The notes: a model not told the origin generated them from the sequence alone. A DNA stretch of 12,452 nt from Hyphomicrobiales bacterium (GCA_027489835.1 JAIXZF010000102.1:1-12452); one strand, 5' to 3'. Shown: positions 1-6,984, counted from the stretch's first letter. A program made the numbers and translations.

Positions 1-856
1 CGCAGCGAATGGCCGGATTGGTGAGGGTCCCGCAGCGGATGGTGAGATCGATCACCTCCTGGATGGACGGCAGCGGATGCTTCACGCCGCGCATCGTCGT
101 GCGGGTCGGCTCATGGCAGACCACGAAGGCGTCGGGCTGCGCCCCGTGCAGCAGGCCGAGCGTTACGCCCGCGAAGGAGGGATGGAACAGCGAGCCCTGT
201 CCCTCGATCAGATCCCAATGGCCGGGATCCGCCGCTGGCGAGATCCATTCCACCGCGCCCGAGATGAAGTCCGCCACCACCGCATCGATGGCCACACCGC
301 GGCCGGAAATGAAGATGCCGGTCTGGCCCGTCGCCTTGAAGTCGGCGTCGTAGCCTTGGGCGCGCATCTCGCGCTCCAGCGCCAGCGCGGTGTACTTCTT
401 GCCGGCAGAGCAGTCGGTGCCCACGGTCAGCAGCCTCAGCCCCGTCCGCTTCGTGCCCTTGCCGGTGTCGAAGCGCTGGGTGCTGTGGCGCACGTCGAAC
501 AGCTTGCGTCCGTTTCGCGCGGCGGCGGCAGCGATCTCGGGCGCATCGCCCAGCTTCATGTGAAGGCCGCTCGCCACGTCGAGCCCGCCATCGAGCGCCG
601 CCACGATCGAGTCGATCCAGTGCGCGGGCAGGACGCCGCCGGCATTGACGACGCCGACGATCAGCGTCCTTGCGCCCTTTGAGGCCGCTTCGGCGATGTC
701 CATGTCCGGAATGCCGAGATCGGCGCCGCAACCGGCAAGGCGCATCTGGCCGAGGCACCATTCGCGCCGCCAGTCCACGATGCCATGGGCCGTCTTGGCG
801 GCCAGCTGGTCCGGCACGTCGCCGAGGAACATCAGATAGGGCGGATCGATCTGCAT
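1..856 (-). CDS. dgcN: DUF1611 / DgcN-family protein (partial, C-terminus outside window)
   Basis: The reading frame opens with ATG at 856, behind a GGAG at 866-863 with 6 bp spacing, and stays open for 285 codons to the left edge, so the C-terminus is missing. The protein starts MQIDPPYLMFLGDVPDQLAA. An N-terminal Rossmann-like half (about 1-135) is followed by a P-loop-like motif, VGTDCSAGKKYTAL (145-158), and the conserved stretches GQTGIFISGRG (177-187) and IEGQGSLFHPSF (217-228). This two-part layout is that of the DUF1611 family. Some members, named DgcN, have been reported as D-glutamate N-acetyltransferases acting with the epimerase-like DgcA in D-glutamate catabolism. Family assignment is firm, but the substrate is inferred. 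A DgcA-like gene would be expected just left of the window. The divergent LysR gene and the operator-like dyads at 912-926 and 996-1010 suggest it is controlled by that regulator. Confidence 0.8.
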   Translation of the reverse strand, partial: MQIDPPYLMFLGDVPDQLAAKTAHGIVDWRREWCLGQMRLAGCGADLGIPDMDIAEAASKGARTLIVGVVNAGGVLPAHWIDSIVAALDGGLDVASGLHMKLGDAPEIAAAAARNGRKLFDVRHSTQRFDTGKGTKRTGLRLLTVGTDCSAGKKYTALALEREMRAQGYDADFKATGQTGIFISGRGVAIDAVVADFISGAVEWISPAADPGHWDLIEGQGSLFHPSFAGVTLGLLHGAQPDAFVVCHEPTRTTMRGVKHPLPSIQEVIDLTIRCGTLTNPAIRC

Positions 857-911
857 GGGCCACTCCGTTGGCTGCGCTTGAAGACTGGCATGACGGATGC
901 CCATCGCGCCA

Positions 912-926
912 ATGCAAAGCGCGCAA
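912..926. promoter_or_regulatory. Candidate LysR-type operator, distal site
   Basis: The 13-mer TGCAAAGCGCGCA (913-925) has T-N11-A form with TGC/GCA ends. It shares TGCAAA-N4-GCA with the stronger dyad at 997-1009, exactly 84 bp away. It lies about 57 bp upstream of the DUF1611 gene's ATG, near where an activator or its RNA polymerase contact would sit. The dyad itself is weak; the main support is its match and phase to the second site. Confidence 0.4.
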
Positions 927-995
927 GAACAGGCGCGCGCTGCCCATCCCGCTGAAGGCGCCGGCCCGCTTCAGCCCCAAACGGCCGCACGCCCG

Positions 996-1010
996 ATGCA
1001 AAATTTGCAT
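996..1010. promoter_or_regulatory. Candidate LysR-type operator (T-N11-A dyad)
   Basis: ATGCAAAATTTGCAT is a perfect dyad: ATGCAAA, one central A, then TTTGCAT. It contains T997-N11-A1009, the classical recognition form for LysR-type regulators. It is an AT-rich island in very GC-rich DNA, between the divergent DUF1611 gene (start 856) and the LysR gene (start 1084). Control of the target and autoregulation of the regulator is the usual arrangement for such a site. Binding by this particular LysR protein is inferred. Confidence 0.6.
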
Positions 1011-1083
1011 TGCTTCCGCTCGGCGCCTTGCGCACCATGGCGCCTCCAGGCGAGCCGCATCGCCGTCCGGGGAGGTTCGGGGC

Positions 1084-1977
1084 TTGGACACGCGCTGGCT
1101 GCAGGATTTCCTGACACTTGCCGAAACACGCAATTTCACGCGCGCGGCGGCACGCCGCAACACCTCGCAGGCCGCGTTCAGCCGCCGGATCCAGTCGCTC
1201 GAGGCCTGGGCGGGTGCGGCCCTGATCGACCGCGGCACGTTTCCGCCCGCGCTCACCGCCGCCGGCGAGCAGCTCAAGGTGCACGCCGCAGAGGTGCTCG
1301 GCCGCCTCGCCGACGCGCGCGGCGAGATCGAGGGCAGGCCCGTCTTCGGGCGCGACCATGTCCGCGTCGCCCTGCCCTACGTCATCGCCACCTCGCTCTT
1401 CAGCGGCTGGTGGCGCGGCTGGGCGGCCGAGAGCGGCGCGACCTGCGCCCTTCTGCATGGCAACGTGCTCGACCTCGCCGGCCTGCTCGTTTCCGGAGCC
1501 GCAGACATCATGATCTGCCACGAAACGGCGCAGCAGCCGGTGCATCTCGACCCGGAGGGTTTCGAGCGCATCGTGCTCGGGCGCGATCGCCTGCGCCCCT
1601 GGGCAAGCCGGGCGGCGGCAGGCGGGTTCGGCTTCCCGGGCACGGAGGCGCGCCCCGTGCCGCTGCTGATGTATTCCCCGGCCATCTATTTCGCGCGGCT
1701 CGTCGACATCATGCTCGAGGACGCGCCGAGCCGCCTCGTCGGGCGCCGCGTCGCCGAGAGCGACATGTCCGACGTGCTTCATTCGCTGGCCGCCTCCGGC
1801 CAGGGCGTGGCCTGGCTGACCGAATCCACGGTGGCGGCCAGGCGGCTCGATCTCGTCCCCTTGGGCGGCGAAGGCTGGTCGCTTCCGCTCGGCATCGTGG
1901 CGCTGAAGGCCCGCGCCCAGCGGCGCCGATCCGTCGGCGCCATCTGGGCCCGCATGGCCGCCGCAGCAGCCGCGTGA
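1084..1977 (+). CDS. LysR-type transcriptional regulator
   Basis: A 297-residue protein, a normal length for the family. The chosen start is TTG at 1084, because the family's N-terminus (DTRWLQDFLTLAETRNFTR) begins there and a GGGGAGG at 1069-1075 sits 8 bp upstream; the frame stays open upstream but that part does not resemble a LysR protein. The winged helix-turn-helix covers about residues 3-62, with the recognition region AAARRNTSQAAFSRRIQSLE (21-40). A LysR substrate-binding domain covers about 88-290 (VRVALPYVIATSLFSGWW, later VAESDMSDVLHSLAASGQGV). The WLxDFLTLxxxRNF start and SQxAFSRRI recognition helix recall the HypT-like branch of the family. It is divergent from the DUF1611 gene and probably regulates it and itself through the dyads at 912-1010. 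The ligand cannot be read from sequence; an N-acyl or D-amino acid is a guess from context. Confidence 0.88.
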   Translation: MDTRWLQDFLTLAETRNFTRAAARRNTSQAAFSRRIQSLEAWAGAALIDRGTFPPALTAAGEQLKVHAAEVLGRLADARGEIEGRPVFGRDHVRVALPYVIATSLFSGWWRGWAAESGATCALLHGNVLDLAGLLVSGAADIMICHETAQQPVHLDPEGFERIVLGRDRLRPWASRAAAGGFGFPGTEARPVPLLMYSPAIYFARLVDIMLEDAPSRLVGRRVAESDMSDVLHSLAASGQGVAWLTESTVAARRLDLVPLGGEGWSLPLGIVALKARAQRRRSVGAIWARMAAAAAA

Positions 1978-1997
1978 TGGGTTGAACGCCCTGTCGG

Positions 1998-2063
1998 GCC
2001 TTGCCTTTGCCCCACTCCCGTGGCGAGGGTGGACCGCATGAATCGGGTCGCGAAAGGCAAGGC
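1998..2063. repeat. REP-like inverted repeat with nested hairpin
   Basis: GCCTTGCCTTT (1998-2008) is the exact reverse complement of AAAGGCAAGGC (2053-2063). Between them CCACTCCC (2012-2019) can pair imperfectly with GAGGGTGG (2025-2032). The element lies just after the LysR stop (1977) and before the mechanosensitive channel gene. A nested palindrome of this size between genes resembles the REP/BIME-type repeats found in many copies in proteobacterial genomes. It could also act as an unstructured-tail terminator for the LysR gene, but no T-run follows. Copy number elsewhere in the genome is unknown. Confidence 0.5.
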
Positions 2064-2094
2064 GCGGATGATGCTGGCGGTCGGCGGAGCAGAT

Positions 2095-4677
2095 ATGGCG
2101 AAACCCGGCCTGGCGATGCGCCGGGCTGGCGCAGGCGCGTTGAAGGCGGCCGTCCTGGTCTTCGCCGCCACGCTCCTCTGGCTCGGCCTTGCCTTCGGAG
2201 CTCTGGCGCAGGTCCCCGCCGACGCCCAGGCGCCGCGCGCCCGGATCGACGCTCTGCGGCTGGACATCCAGCAGATGGAGGCCGCCCTCGCCAACCGCGA
2301 GCTGGGCGACGCCGATCTCCAGCGCATCCGGCAACGCGCCGACCCTGTGCAGGACGAGCTGCGCCGCATCGCCGACGAGCTCGGCCAGCGCGCCGACCAG
2401 GCGAGGGCGAGGCTCGAGCAGCTCGGTCCCAAGCCGGATGCCAAAGCCCCGCCCGAAAGCGGCGACATCGCCGCCGAGCGCACCCAGCGCGAGAAGGCGC
2501 TGACGGAGGCCGACGAATCCGCCCGGCTCTCGCGGGCGCTCCTGCTGCAGGCCGAGCAGGTGATCGGCACCGTGGCCGACAAGCGCCGGGCACTCTTCGC
2601 CCGCACATTGTTCGAATACGGCCCCAGCCTGTTCAGCCCGACGCTCTGGGTCTCGCTCCTGAGCAGCCTGCCGCAGGATGTGCGGGCGCTGAACCTGGTC
2701 GTCGGCGACTGGGCCTCGATCGCGATGGCGCGCGTGCCGGAGCGCGGCTTCATCCTCGTTGTGCTGTCCATCATCGCGGGCGTCGGCATCTATCTGGCGC
2801 GGCTGCGATACCTGCCCTCCGTGATGGCCTATCTCGGCGCCGACGGCGAGGCGACGCGGCTGAAGCGGCTGGTCGCGGCGGTGGTGAGGCTGCTCGCCGG
2901 CACGCTGCCGGCGGCGCTGGCGAGCTGGCTCGTCTATTCGGCCCTGCTCAACGGCGGGCTGCTGCCGCGCCGCGTCGAACCCTTCGCCTGGGCCGTGCTC
3001 GGCGGGCTCGCCTTCCTCGCCTTCGTGAGCGCGCTGGCCGATGCCACGCTGGCGCCGAAATGGCCGCAGCGCCGCATCTTCGGCGTCGCCGACCGCAACG
3101 CCCGCATCCTGAAGAAGCTCGTCACGCAGACCGCCGGCGTGCTGGTCGCCGCCAAGGCGGTCGAGGCCATGCTCCAGGCCATTGCGGCGGGGCTCTCGCT
3201 GTCGATCGCGCTAAGGGCCGGCTTCGCGCTCGTCTTCGCCGCCGTTCTCGCGCATTGGCTCAACCAGCTGCGCGACAGCCCCACAGACGACGTCGAGGCC
3301 GAGCTCGGCCCCTACGTGCCGGTGGACGGCGCGTTGCTGGCCCCCTTGCGGCTCGTCGGCTGGGGCCTCGTGGTCGTCATCACGGTGGCGAGCCTGATCG
3401 GCTACGTCGCCTTCGCGTCCTTCCTCGTCGACCAGTCGGCCTGGATCATCATCGTCGCGACGCTGGTAGGCCTCGGCCTGATGCTGGCCGACCAGGGCCT
3501 CCAGACCCTGCTGGCGGGCGATGGCAGGGTGGCGATGACGCTCCAGACCAATGTCGGCCTCAGGAAGCGCTCGCTTCAGCAGGTGGCCGTGATCGGCGCC
3601 GGGCTCGCCAAGCTCGTGCTCATCATCATCGGCGCGATGCTGGTGCTGGCGCCCTGGGGGGTCGAATCGACCGATCTCACCTCCTCTCTGAAGGCGGCCT
3701 TCTTCGGCTTCAAGGTCGGCGACGTCACCATCTCGCTTTCCGCCGTCATCATCGCGGGCCTGCTCTTCGCCATCGGCCTCACCGCCACCAAGGCGCTGAC
3801 GCGATGGCTCGACGACCGCTTCCTGCCGGCGACCGACCTCGATCCCGGCCTGCGCAACTCGCTGCGCACCATGGTGCGCTATGTCGGCTTCACCGCGGCG
3901 CTGGCGCTGTCGATCTCCTCGCTCGGGCTCAGCCTCGAGCGCCTCACCATCGTGGCCGGCGCGCTTTCGGTCGGCATCGGTTTCGGCCTGCAGTCGATCG
4001 TGTCGAACTTCGTCTCCGGCCTGATCCTGCTCTGGGAGCGCCCGATCAGGGTGGGCGACCTCATCGTCGTGGGCGATGGCGAGGGCATCGTCCGGCGCAT
4101 CAACGTGCGCTCGACCGAGATCGAGACCTTCGACCGCTCCACTGTGATCGTGCCGAACTCGAACCTGATCTCGGGCGTGGTCAAGAACCGGGTGCGCTCG
4201 GACCGCACGGGCCGCGTCATCGTCTCGCTCGCCGTGCCGCGCTCGGCCGATCCGGAGCGCGTCAACAAGGTCATGCTCAAGGCCGCCAAGGACCATGCCG
4301 ACGTGCTGGCCGAGCCCAAGCCGCGCGTGCTGTTCAAGAAGATCACCGAGACCGCGCTGGAGTTCGACCTCGTCTGCATCGTGCCGGATGTCGACCTCGT
4401 GGGCGTCGTGTCCAGCGACCTGCATTTCGCGATCTTCTCGAGCCTGAGCCGCGCCGGGATCGGGCAGCCCGAGCGCGAGATCGCGGTCAAGGGCCTCGAC
4501 CGCATCGAGGACACGCTCGACGAACTGGTCGACACCATCGAGGACGCGCAGGAGGCCAAGGCCGCGGCGCTCCAGGCCCGTCGCCGGCAGGGGGATGGCG
4601 CGCAGCCCGAAGCCCCGCCCCCGGCCGCTAAGACTGCTCCGTCGGCGGGCCGGCCGACCCAGGGCGCCAAGAAATGA
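2095..4677 (+). CDS. Large mechanosensitive ion channel, MscS superfamily with DUF3772
   Basis: An inner-membrane channel of 860 residues, expected to open under membrane tension and release solutes on hypo-osmotic shock. ATG 2095 is preferred for its GGAG at 2086-2089 and because a signal peptide follows directly (basic MAKPGLAMRR, hydrophobic 18-36, likely cleavage after ALA38). Earlier starts (GTG 2020, ATG 2038) fall inside the repeat at 1998-2063. The order is: periplasmic helical, coiled-coil-prone region (about 45-150) leading into DUF3772 (about 120-210), roughly ten membrane spans (about 219-645), then the MscS core (about 586-800). The pore-lining helix is the Gly/Ala-rich AGALSVGIGFGLQSIVSNFV with LLWERPIRVGD just after it (about 622-656), and the beta domain holds VIVPNSNLISGVVKNRVRSD. 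A Pro/Ala/Lys-rich tail ends the protein. The CAP lipoprotein gene follows within 26 bp and is likely cotranscribed. Confidence 0.9.
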   Translation: MAKPGLAMRRAGAGALKAAVLVFAATLLWLGLAFGALAQVPADAQAPRARIDALRLDIQQMEAALANRELGDADLQRIRQRADPVQDELRRIADELGQRADQARARLEQLGPKPDAKAPPESGDIAAERTQREKALTEADESARLSRALLLQAEQVIGTVADKRRALFARTLFEYGPSLFSPTLWVSLLSSLPQDVRALNLVVGDWASIAMARVPERGFILVVLSIIAGVGIYLARLRYLPSVMAYLGADGEATRLKRLVAAVVRLLAGTLPAALASWLVYSALLNGGLLPRRVEPFAWAVLGGLAFLAFVSALADATLAPKWPQRRIFGVADRNARILKKLVTQTAGVLVAAKAVEAMLQAIAAGLSLSIALRAGFALVFAAVLAHWLNQLRDSPTDDVEAELGPYVPVDGALLAPLRLVGWGLVVVITVASLIGYVAFASFLVDQSAWIIIVATLVGLGLMLADQGLQTLLAGDGRVAMTLQTNVGLRKRSLQQVAVIGAGLAKLVLIIIGAMLVLAPWGVESTDLTSSLKAAFFGFKVGDVTISLSAVIIAGLLFAIGLTATKALTRWLDDRFLPATDLDPGLRNSLRTMVRYVGFTAALALSISSLGLSLERLTIVAGALSVGIGFGLQSIVSNFVSGLILLWERPIRVGDLIVVGDGEGIVRRINVRSTEIETFDRSTVIVPNSNLISGVVKNRVRSDRTGRVIVSLAVPRSADPERVNKVMLKAAKDHADVLAEPKPRVLFKKITETALEFDLVCIVPDVDLVGVVSSDLHFAIFSSLSRAGIGQPEREIAVKGLDRIEDTLDELVDTIEDAQEAKAAALQARRRQGDGAQPEAPPPAAKTAPSAGRPTQGAKK

Positions 4678-4703
4678 CGGGGCCGGACCTGACGAGGCCA
4701 GAA

Positions 4704-5213
4704 ATGACAAGGAACGCCGCCATGTCCTGCACCGCAGCCATCGCCTCGCTCGCGGCCATGCTCGGCCTTGCCGGCTGCGCCGACGCCCCGCGCCCATCCG
4801 GGCAGCCGAGCTTCTACGCCGATCTCGGCGCGGCTTCGGCGCGGGTCGATGCAGGGCAGGCGCGCGCCATGATCTCGGCCTACAGGCTCAATGCCGGGCT
4901 CGGACAGCTTCGGCTGGACCCTGCCTTGCAGGAGGCCGCCGAGCGCGAGGCGCGCGCCATGGCGGCCGCCGACCAGCCGAGTTCCGCCGATGCCGTGAAG
5001 AAGCGGCTGGCCTCGGCGGGCCTCGCCCGCCCGGAGGCCAACCTCTCGGCAGGCTACCGCACGCTGGCGGCCGCCTTCTCGGGCTGGCGCGATTCAGCCC
5101 CGCATGACCGGGTCATGAAGGCTCCCGGTGCGACGCGCATGGGCATCGCCACGGCCTACGCGCCGGGCTCGAAGTACCAGGTCTACTGGGCCCTGCTGCT
5201 CGCCGCTGACTGA
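4704..5213 (+). CDS. CAP-domain (SCP-like) lipoprotein
   Basis: A 169-residue envelope protein. The start ATG 4704 has GAGG at 4694-4697 with 6 bp spacing and gives a normal lipoprotein signal ending in LAGC (lipid-accepting Cys25). An in-frame ATG at 4674 overlaps the channel gene's stop as ATGA and would add 10 residues, so translational coupling is possible either way. The CAP domain covers about 50-169: AMISAYRLNAGLGQLRLDPALQ (55-76), EANLSAGYRTLAAAFSGWRDS (111-131), and PGATRMGIATAYAPGSKYQVYW (141-162). Of the usual His-Glu-Glu-His cavity, a Glu (E111) and a His (H134) are visible. The first His appears to be absent, as the segment AMAAADQPSSAD lacks it. Bacterial CAP lipoproteins are mostly uncharacterised. 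Position in the operon suggests an envelope role linked to the channel, which is inference. Confidence 0.82.
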   Translation: MTRNAAMSCTAAIASLAAMLGLAGCADAPRPSGQPSFYADLGAASARVDAGQARAMISAYRLNAGLGQLRLDPALQEAAEREARAMAAADQPSSADAVKKRLASAGLARPEANLSAGYRTLAAAFSGWRDSAPHDRVMKAPGATRMGIATAYAPGSKYQVYWALLLAAD

Positions 5214-5233
5214 AGGCCGGCCTCTGCTCTTCA
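5211..5233. terminator. Palindromic gap between convergent genes, possible weak bidirectional terminator
   Basis: The 17 bp between the CAP lipoprotein stop and the motB stop hold AGGCCGGCCT (5214-5223), a perfect palindrome, and TGAAG/CTTCA arms at 5211-5215 and 5229-5233 that include both stop codons. No T-run follows on either strand, so intrinsic termination is only a possibility. Confidence 0.25.
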
Positions 5234-6055
5234 GGGCTTGATGCCCGTGGGCAGCGGCGGCGCCTCGAACAGCAGCGTGATCGTCACGCGCCGGTTGGCC
5301 GCAAGGTAGGGGTTGTCGGGGAACAGCGGCTCGGTGTCGGCCTTGCCCGTCACCCAGGCGAAGCGGTCATCCGGAACGCCTGCTTCCGCGAGGATCTCGC
5401 GGACAGCCGCGGCGCGGCCGATGGACAGGTCCCAGGGCGAGCCGGGCGGGCGCTGGCCCGAGCGGGTGGGCGAGGTATGGCCGCTGATCGCGACGCGGTT
5501 CGGCAGGCGCCGGATCGTCGGCGCGACGGCCTCCAGCACCTTGCGGGTCCGCTCATAGGGGTTGATCGAGCCCTCGGCGAACATCGAGCGGCCGTCCTGA
5601 TCGACGAGGTTGAGGTTCAGCCCCTCCTTGCTTTCCTCGATCACGATGTTCTTCGAGATCTGCGCGATCTCGGGCATGTCGTTGAGCGCCTGCCTGAGCG
5701 AGGAACTGGCCAGCGCGAAGCCGCGCTCCGCGGCGGTGACGGGGAGCCCGTCCCTGTTGCGGTTCAGGCTGTTCGGCGCCGTGACGTCCGACGCCTCCTC
5801 GATCGGCTTGAGCTTGGCGTTCTGCAGATGGGGACGCGTCGGGATGCCGTTGATTTCGACGATGCCGGCGAAGCGGTTGTCCTTGTTGTTGCCGAAGGCC
5901 TCGCGAAAGGAGCCGGCGATGACCTGCATCTTCTCCTTGTTCTGGGAGGAGTAGGCCGCGACCATGACGAAGAAGCTCATGAGCAGGGCCATGAGATCGG
6001 CGAAGGTCACGAACCAGCCGTGACCGCCATGCCCCCCGCGCTTCCTCCTTGCCAT
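5231..6055 (-). CDS. motB: MotB-family stator protein (OmpA-like peptidoglycan-binding)
   Basis: A 274-residue partner of the MotA protein encoded 25 bp upstream. Start ATG 6055 is preferred: AGGG lies 5 bp before it and the protein begins with the typical basic tail MARRKRGGHGGHGWF. A GTG at 6103 in the same frame would run back into motA. The single membrane span (about 16-37) carries the ion-translocating Asp20 in TFADLMALLMSFF. A linker with a plug-like segment (about 40-60) leads to the OmpA-like domain (about 137-262): GHTSPTR (192-198), WDLSIGRAAAV (208-218), GKADTEPL (237-244), NRRVTITLLF (254-263). The residue after GHT is Ser195, where enteric MotB has Asp. MotA4MotB2 complexes convert ion flow into flagellar rotation while MotB anchors to peptidoglycan. 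No other flagellar gene is in the window, so a non-flagellar stator cannot be excluded. Confidence 0.85.
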   Translation of the reverse strand: MARRKRGGHGGHGWFVTFADLMALLMSFFVMVAAYSSQNKEKMQVIAGSFREAFGNNKDNRFAGIVEINGIPTRPHLQNAKLKPIEEASDVTAPNSLNRNRDGLPVTAAERGFALASSSLRQALNDMPEIAQISKNIVIEESKEGLNLNLVDQDGRSMFAEGSINPYERTRKVLEAVAPTIRRLPNRVAISGHTSPTRSGQRPPGSPWDLSIGRAAAVREILAEAGVPDDRFAWVTGKADTEPLFPDNPYLAANRRVTITLLFEAPPLPTGIKP

Positions 6056-6080
6056 GTCACCCTGCCCGTCGGCCCGGCGC

Positions 6081-6848
6081 TCACGCGTCCGCGAATTCGG
6101 CACGGTGGTGATCGGGCAGGTAGGCCAGCAGCATTTCCTTGATCAGCGTCGGGCTCTTCGACTCGCGGATCTGCAGGATGCCGTCGATGATGAGAGTGCG
6201 GGAGATCTCTTCCTCCTCGATCTTGACGTGCAGCTTGTCGGCGATGGGCGTCGCGATGGCGTTGGCGATGACCGCGCCGTAGAGCGTCGCCAGCAGCGCC
6301 GTCGCCATGGCGGGGCCGAGCTTGGACGGGTCGGACATGTTGGCGAACATCGTCACCATGCCGAGGATGGTGCCGATCATGCCCCAGGCCGGGGCGCATT
6401 CGCCGATGGCGCGGTAGACCTTGGAGCCCTCGTCCAGCCGCATCAGGAAGTTGTCGCGGTCGCGCTCCATCGTGTCCCGGATGAAGTCCTTGTCGTAGCC
6501 GTCGGCGATGTAGCGCGCGCCCTGGGCCAGGAACGGGTCGGAGATCTTGGCCCCCTCGAGCGCGATGGCGCCCTGCTTGCGCACCAGATCCGCAAGCCCG
6601 GTGATCTCCTGGATCAGCTCGCGCGGGTGGAAGGCACGCATCTGGAAGGCGAACTTCAGCCCCATCGGAAGACCATGGATGATGACCGAGAACGGATAGC
6701 GCACCATGGTCGCCGCGATCACGCCGCCGAAGATGATGATGAGCGCGTGCTTGTCGACAAACGCCCCGAAATTGCCGCCGTCGATGAGGATGATGGCGCA
6801 GATCGTGGCCATGCCGGCTATGAGGCCGAGCCCGGTTGCGATATCCAT
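6081..6848 (-). CDS. motA: MotA/PomA-type stator ion channel subunit
   Basis: A 255-residue inner-membrane protein. The start ATG 6848 has GGGAG at 6859-6855 with 6 bp spacing, while the frame extends upstream without family resemblance. The length and sequence fit the short PomA-like type rather than the longer enteric MotA. Four membrane spans are visible: about 4-23, 33-51, 148-170 and 183-203. The large cytoplasmic loop holds LADLVRKQGAIALEG (85-99) with R90, K91 and E98, matching the charged residues that contact the FliG rotor. The channel prolines are present at P153 (CAPAWGMIGTILGMV) and P201 (ATPIADKL). It forms an operon with motB, with a 25 bp gap. The coupling ion, H+ or Na+, cannot be told from reading alone. 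Confidence 0.88.
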   Translation of the reverse strand: MDIATGLGLIAGMATICAIILIDGGNFGAFVDKHALIIIFGGVIAATMVRYPFSVIIHGLPMGLKFAFQMRAFHPRELIQEITGLADLVRKQGAIALEGAKISDPFLAQGARYIADGYDKDFIRDTMERDRDNFLMRLDEGSKVYRAIGECAPAWGMIGTILGMVTMFANMSDPSKLGPAMATALLATLYGAVIANAIATPIADKLHVKIEEEEISRTLIIDGILQIRESKSPTLIKEMLLAYLPDHHRAEFADA

Positions 6849-6921
6849 GGACCACTCCCAGCCACGCTTACGGACGGACGCGCGCACATCCGATCCTGCC
6901 GACCCTAGCGCCCAGCGCTTG

Positions 6922-6950
6922 AATGAAGCGTTAAGGTTGATGCTTTCATT
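6922..6950. promoter_or_regulatory. Dyad in the motA-ndvA divergent region
   Basis: AATGAAGC (6922-6929) and GCTTTCATT (6942-6950) form an inverted repeat, exact over AATGAA/TTCATT with one extra base in the right arm. A second small stem, CGCTT/AAGCG (6916-6920, 6926-6930), overlaps it. It lies in the 136 bp between motA and the exporter, closer to the latter (35 bp before its start), where an operator or promoter would be expected. I could not pick out convincing -35/-10 boxes. Confidence 0.3.
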
Positions 6951-6984
6951 GACCGTTCGGCTTCGCTAAGGCTGGAGCATGGCT

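Noticed and set aside
670..1083. Upstream extension of the LysR reading frame
   Set aside because: The extra 138 codons overlap the divergent DUF1611 gene and look like random GC-rich sequence. The TTG at 1084 has a strong ribosome site and starts the family's N-terminus.
111..1277. Minus-strand open frame overlapping the DUF1611 gene in another frame
   Set aside because: The overlapping frame starting at 856 has the P-loop and DUF1611 motifs and a ribosome site; this one is low-complexity Arg/Ala sequence.
832..2334. Minus-strand open frame of 500 codons across the LysR gene and the following gap
   Set aside because: It crosses the end of one gene, an inverted repeat and the start of another, and has no motif. 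It is a by-product of high GC content.
2001..4631. Plus-strand open frame of 876 codons in a second frame over the channel gene
   Set aside because: It is an Arg/Gly/Ala/Pro-rich frame-shifted reading of the same DNA; the neighbouring frame carries the signal peptide, membrane spans and MscS core.
3211..4797. Minus-strand open frame of 528 codons opposite the mechanosensitive channel gene
   Set aside because: It lies wholly opposite a gene with clear domains, its composition is Asp/His/Arg/Gln-rich low-complexity, and it shows no family motif. GC-rich codon use with GC at third positions makes such antisense frames common.
5477..6142. Plus-strand frame of 221 codons opposite motB
   Set aside because: Antisense to an intact MotB with span and OmpA-like domain; no ribosome site or family resemblance.
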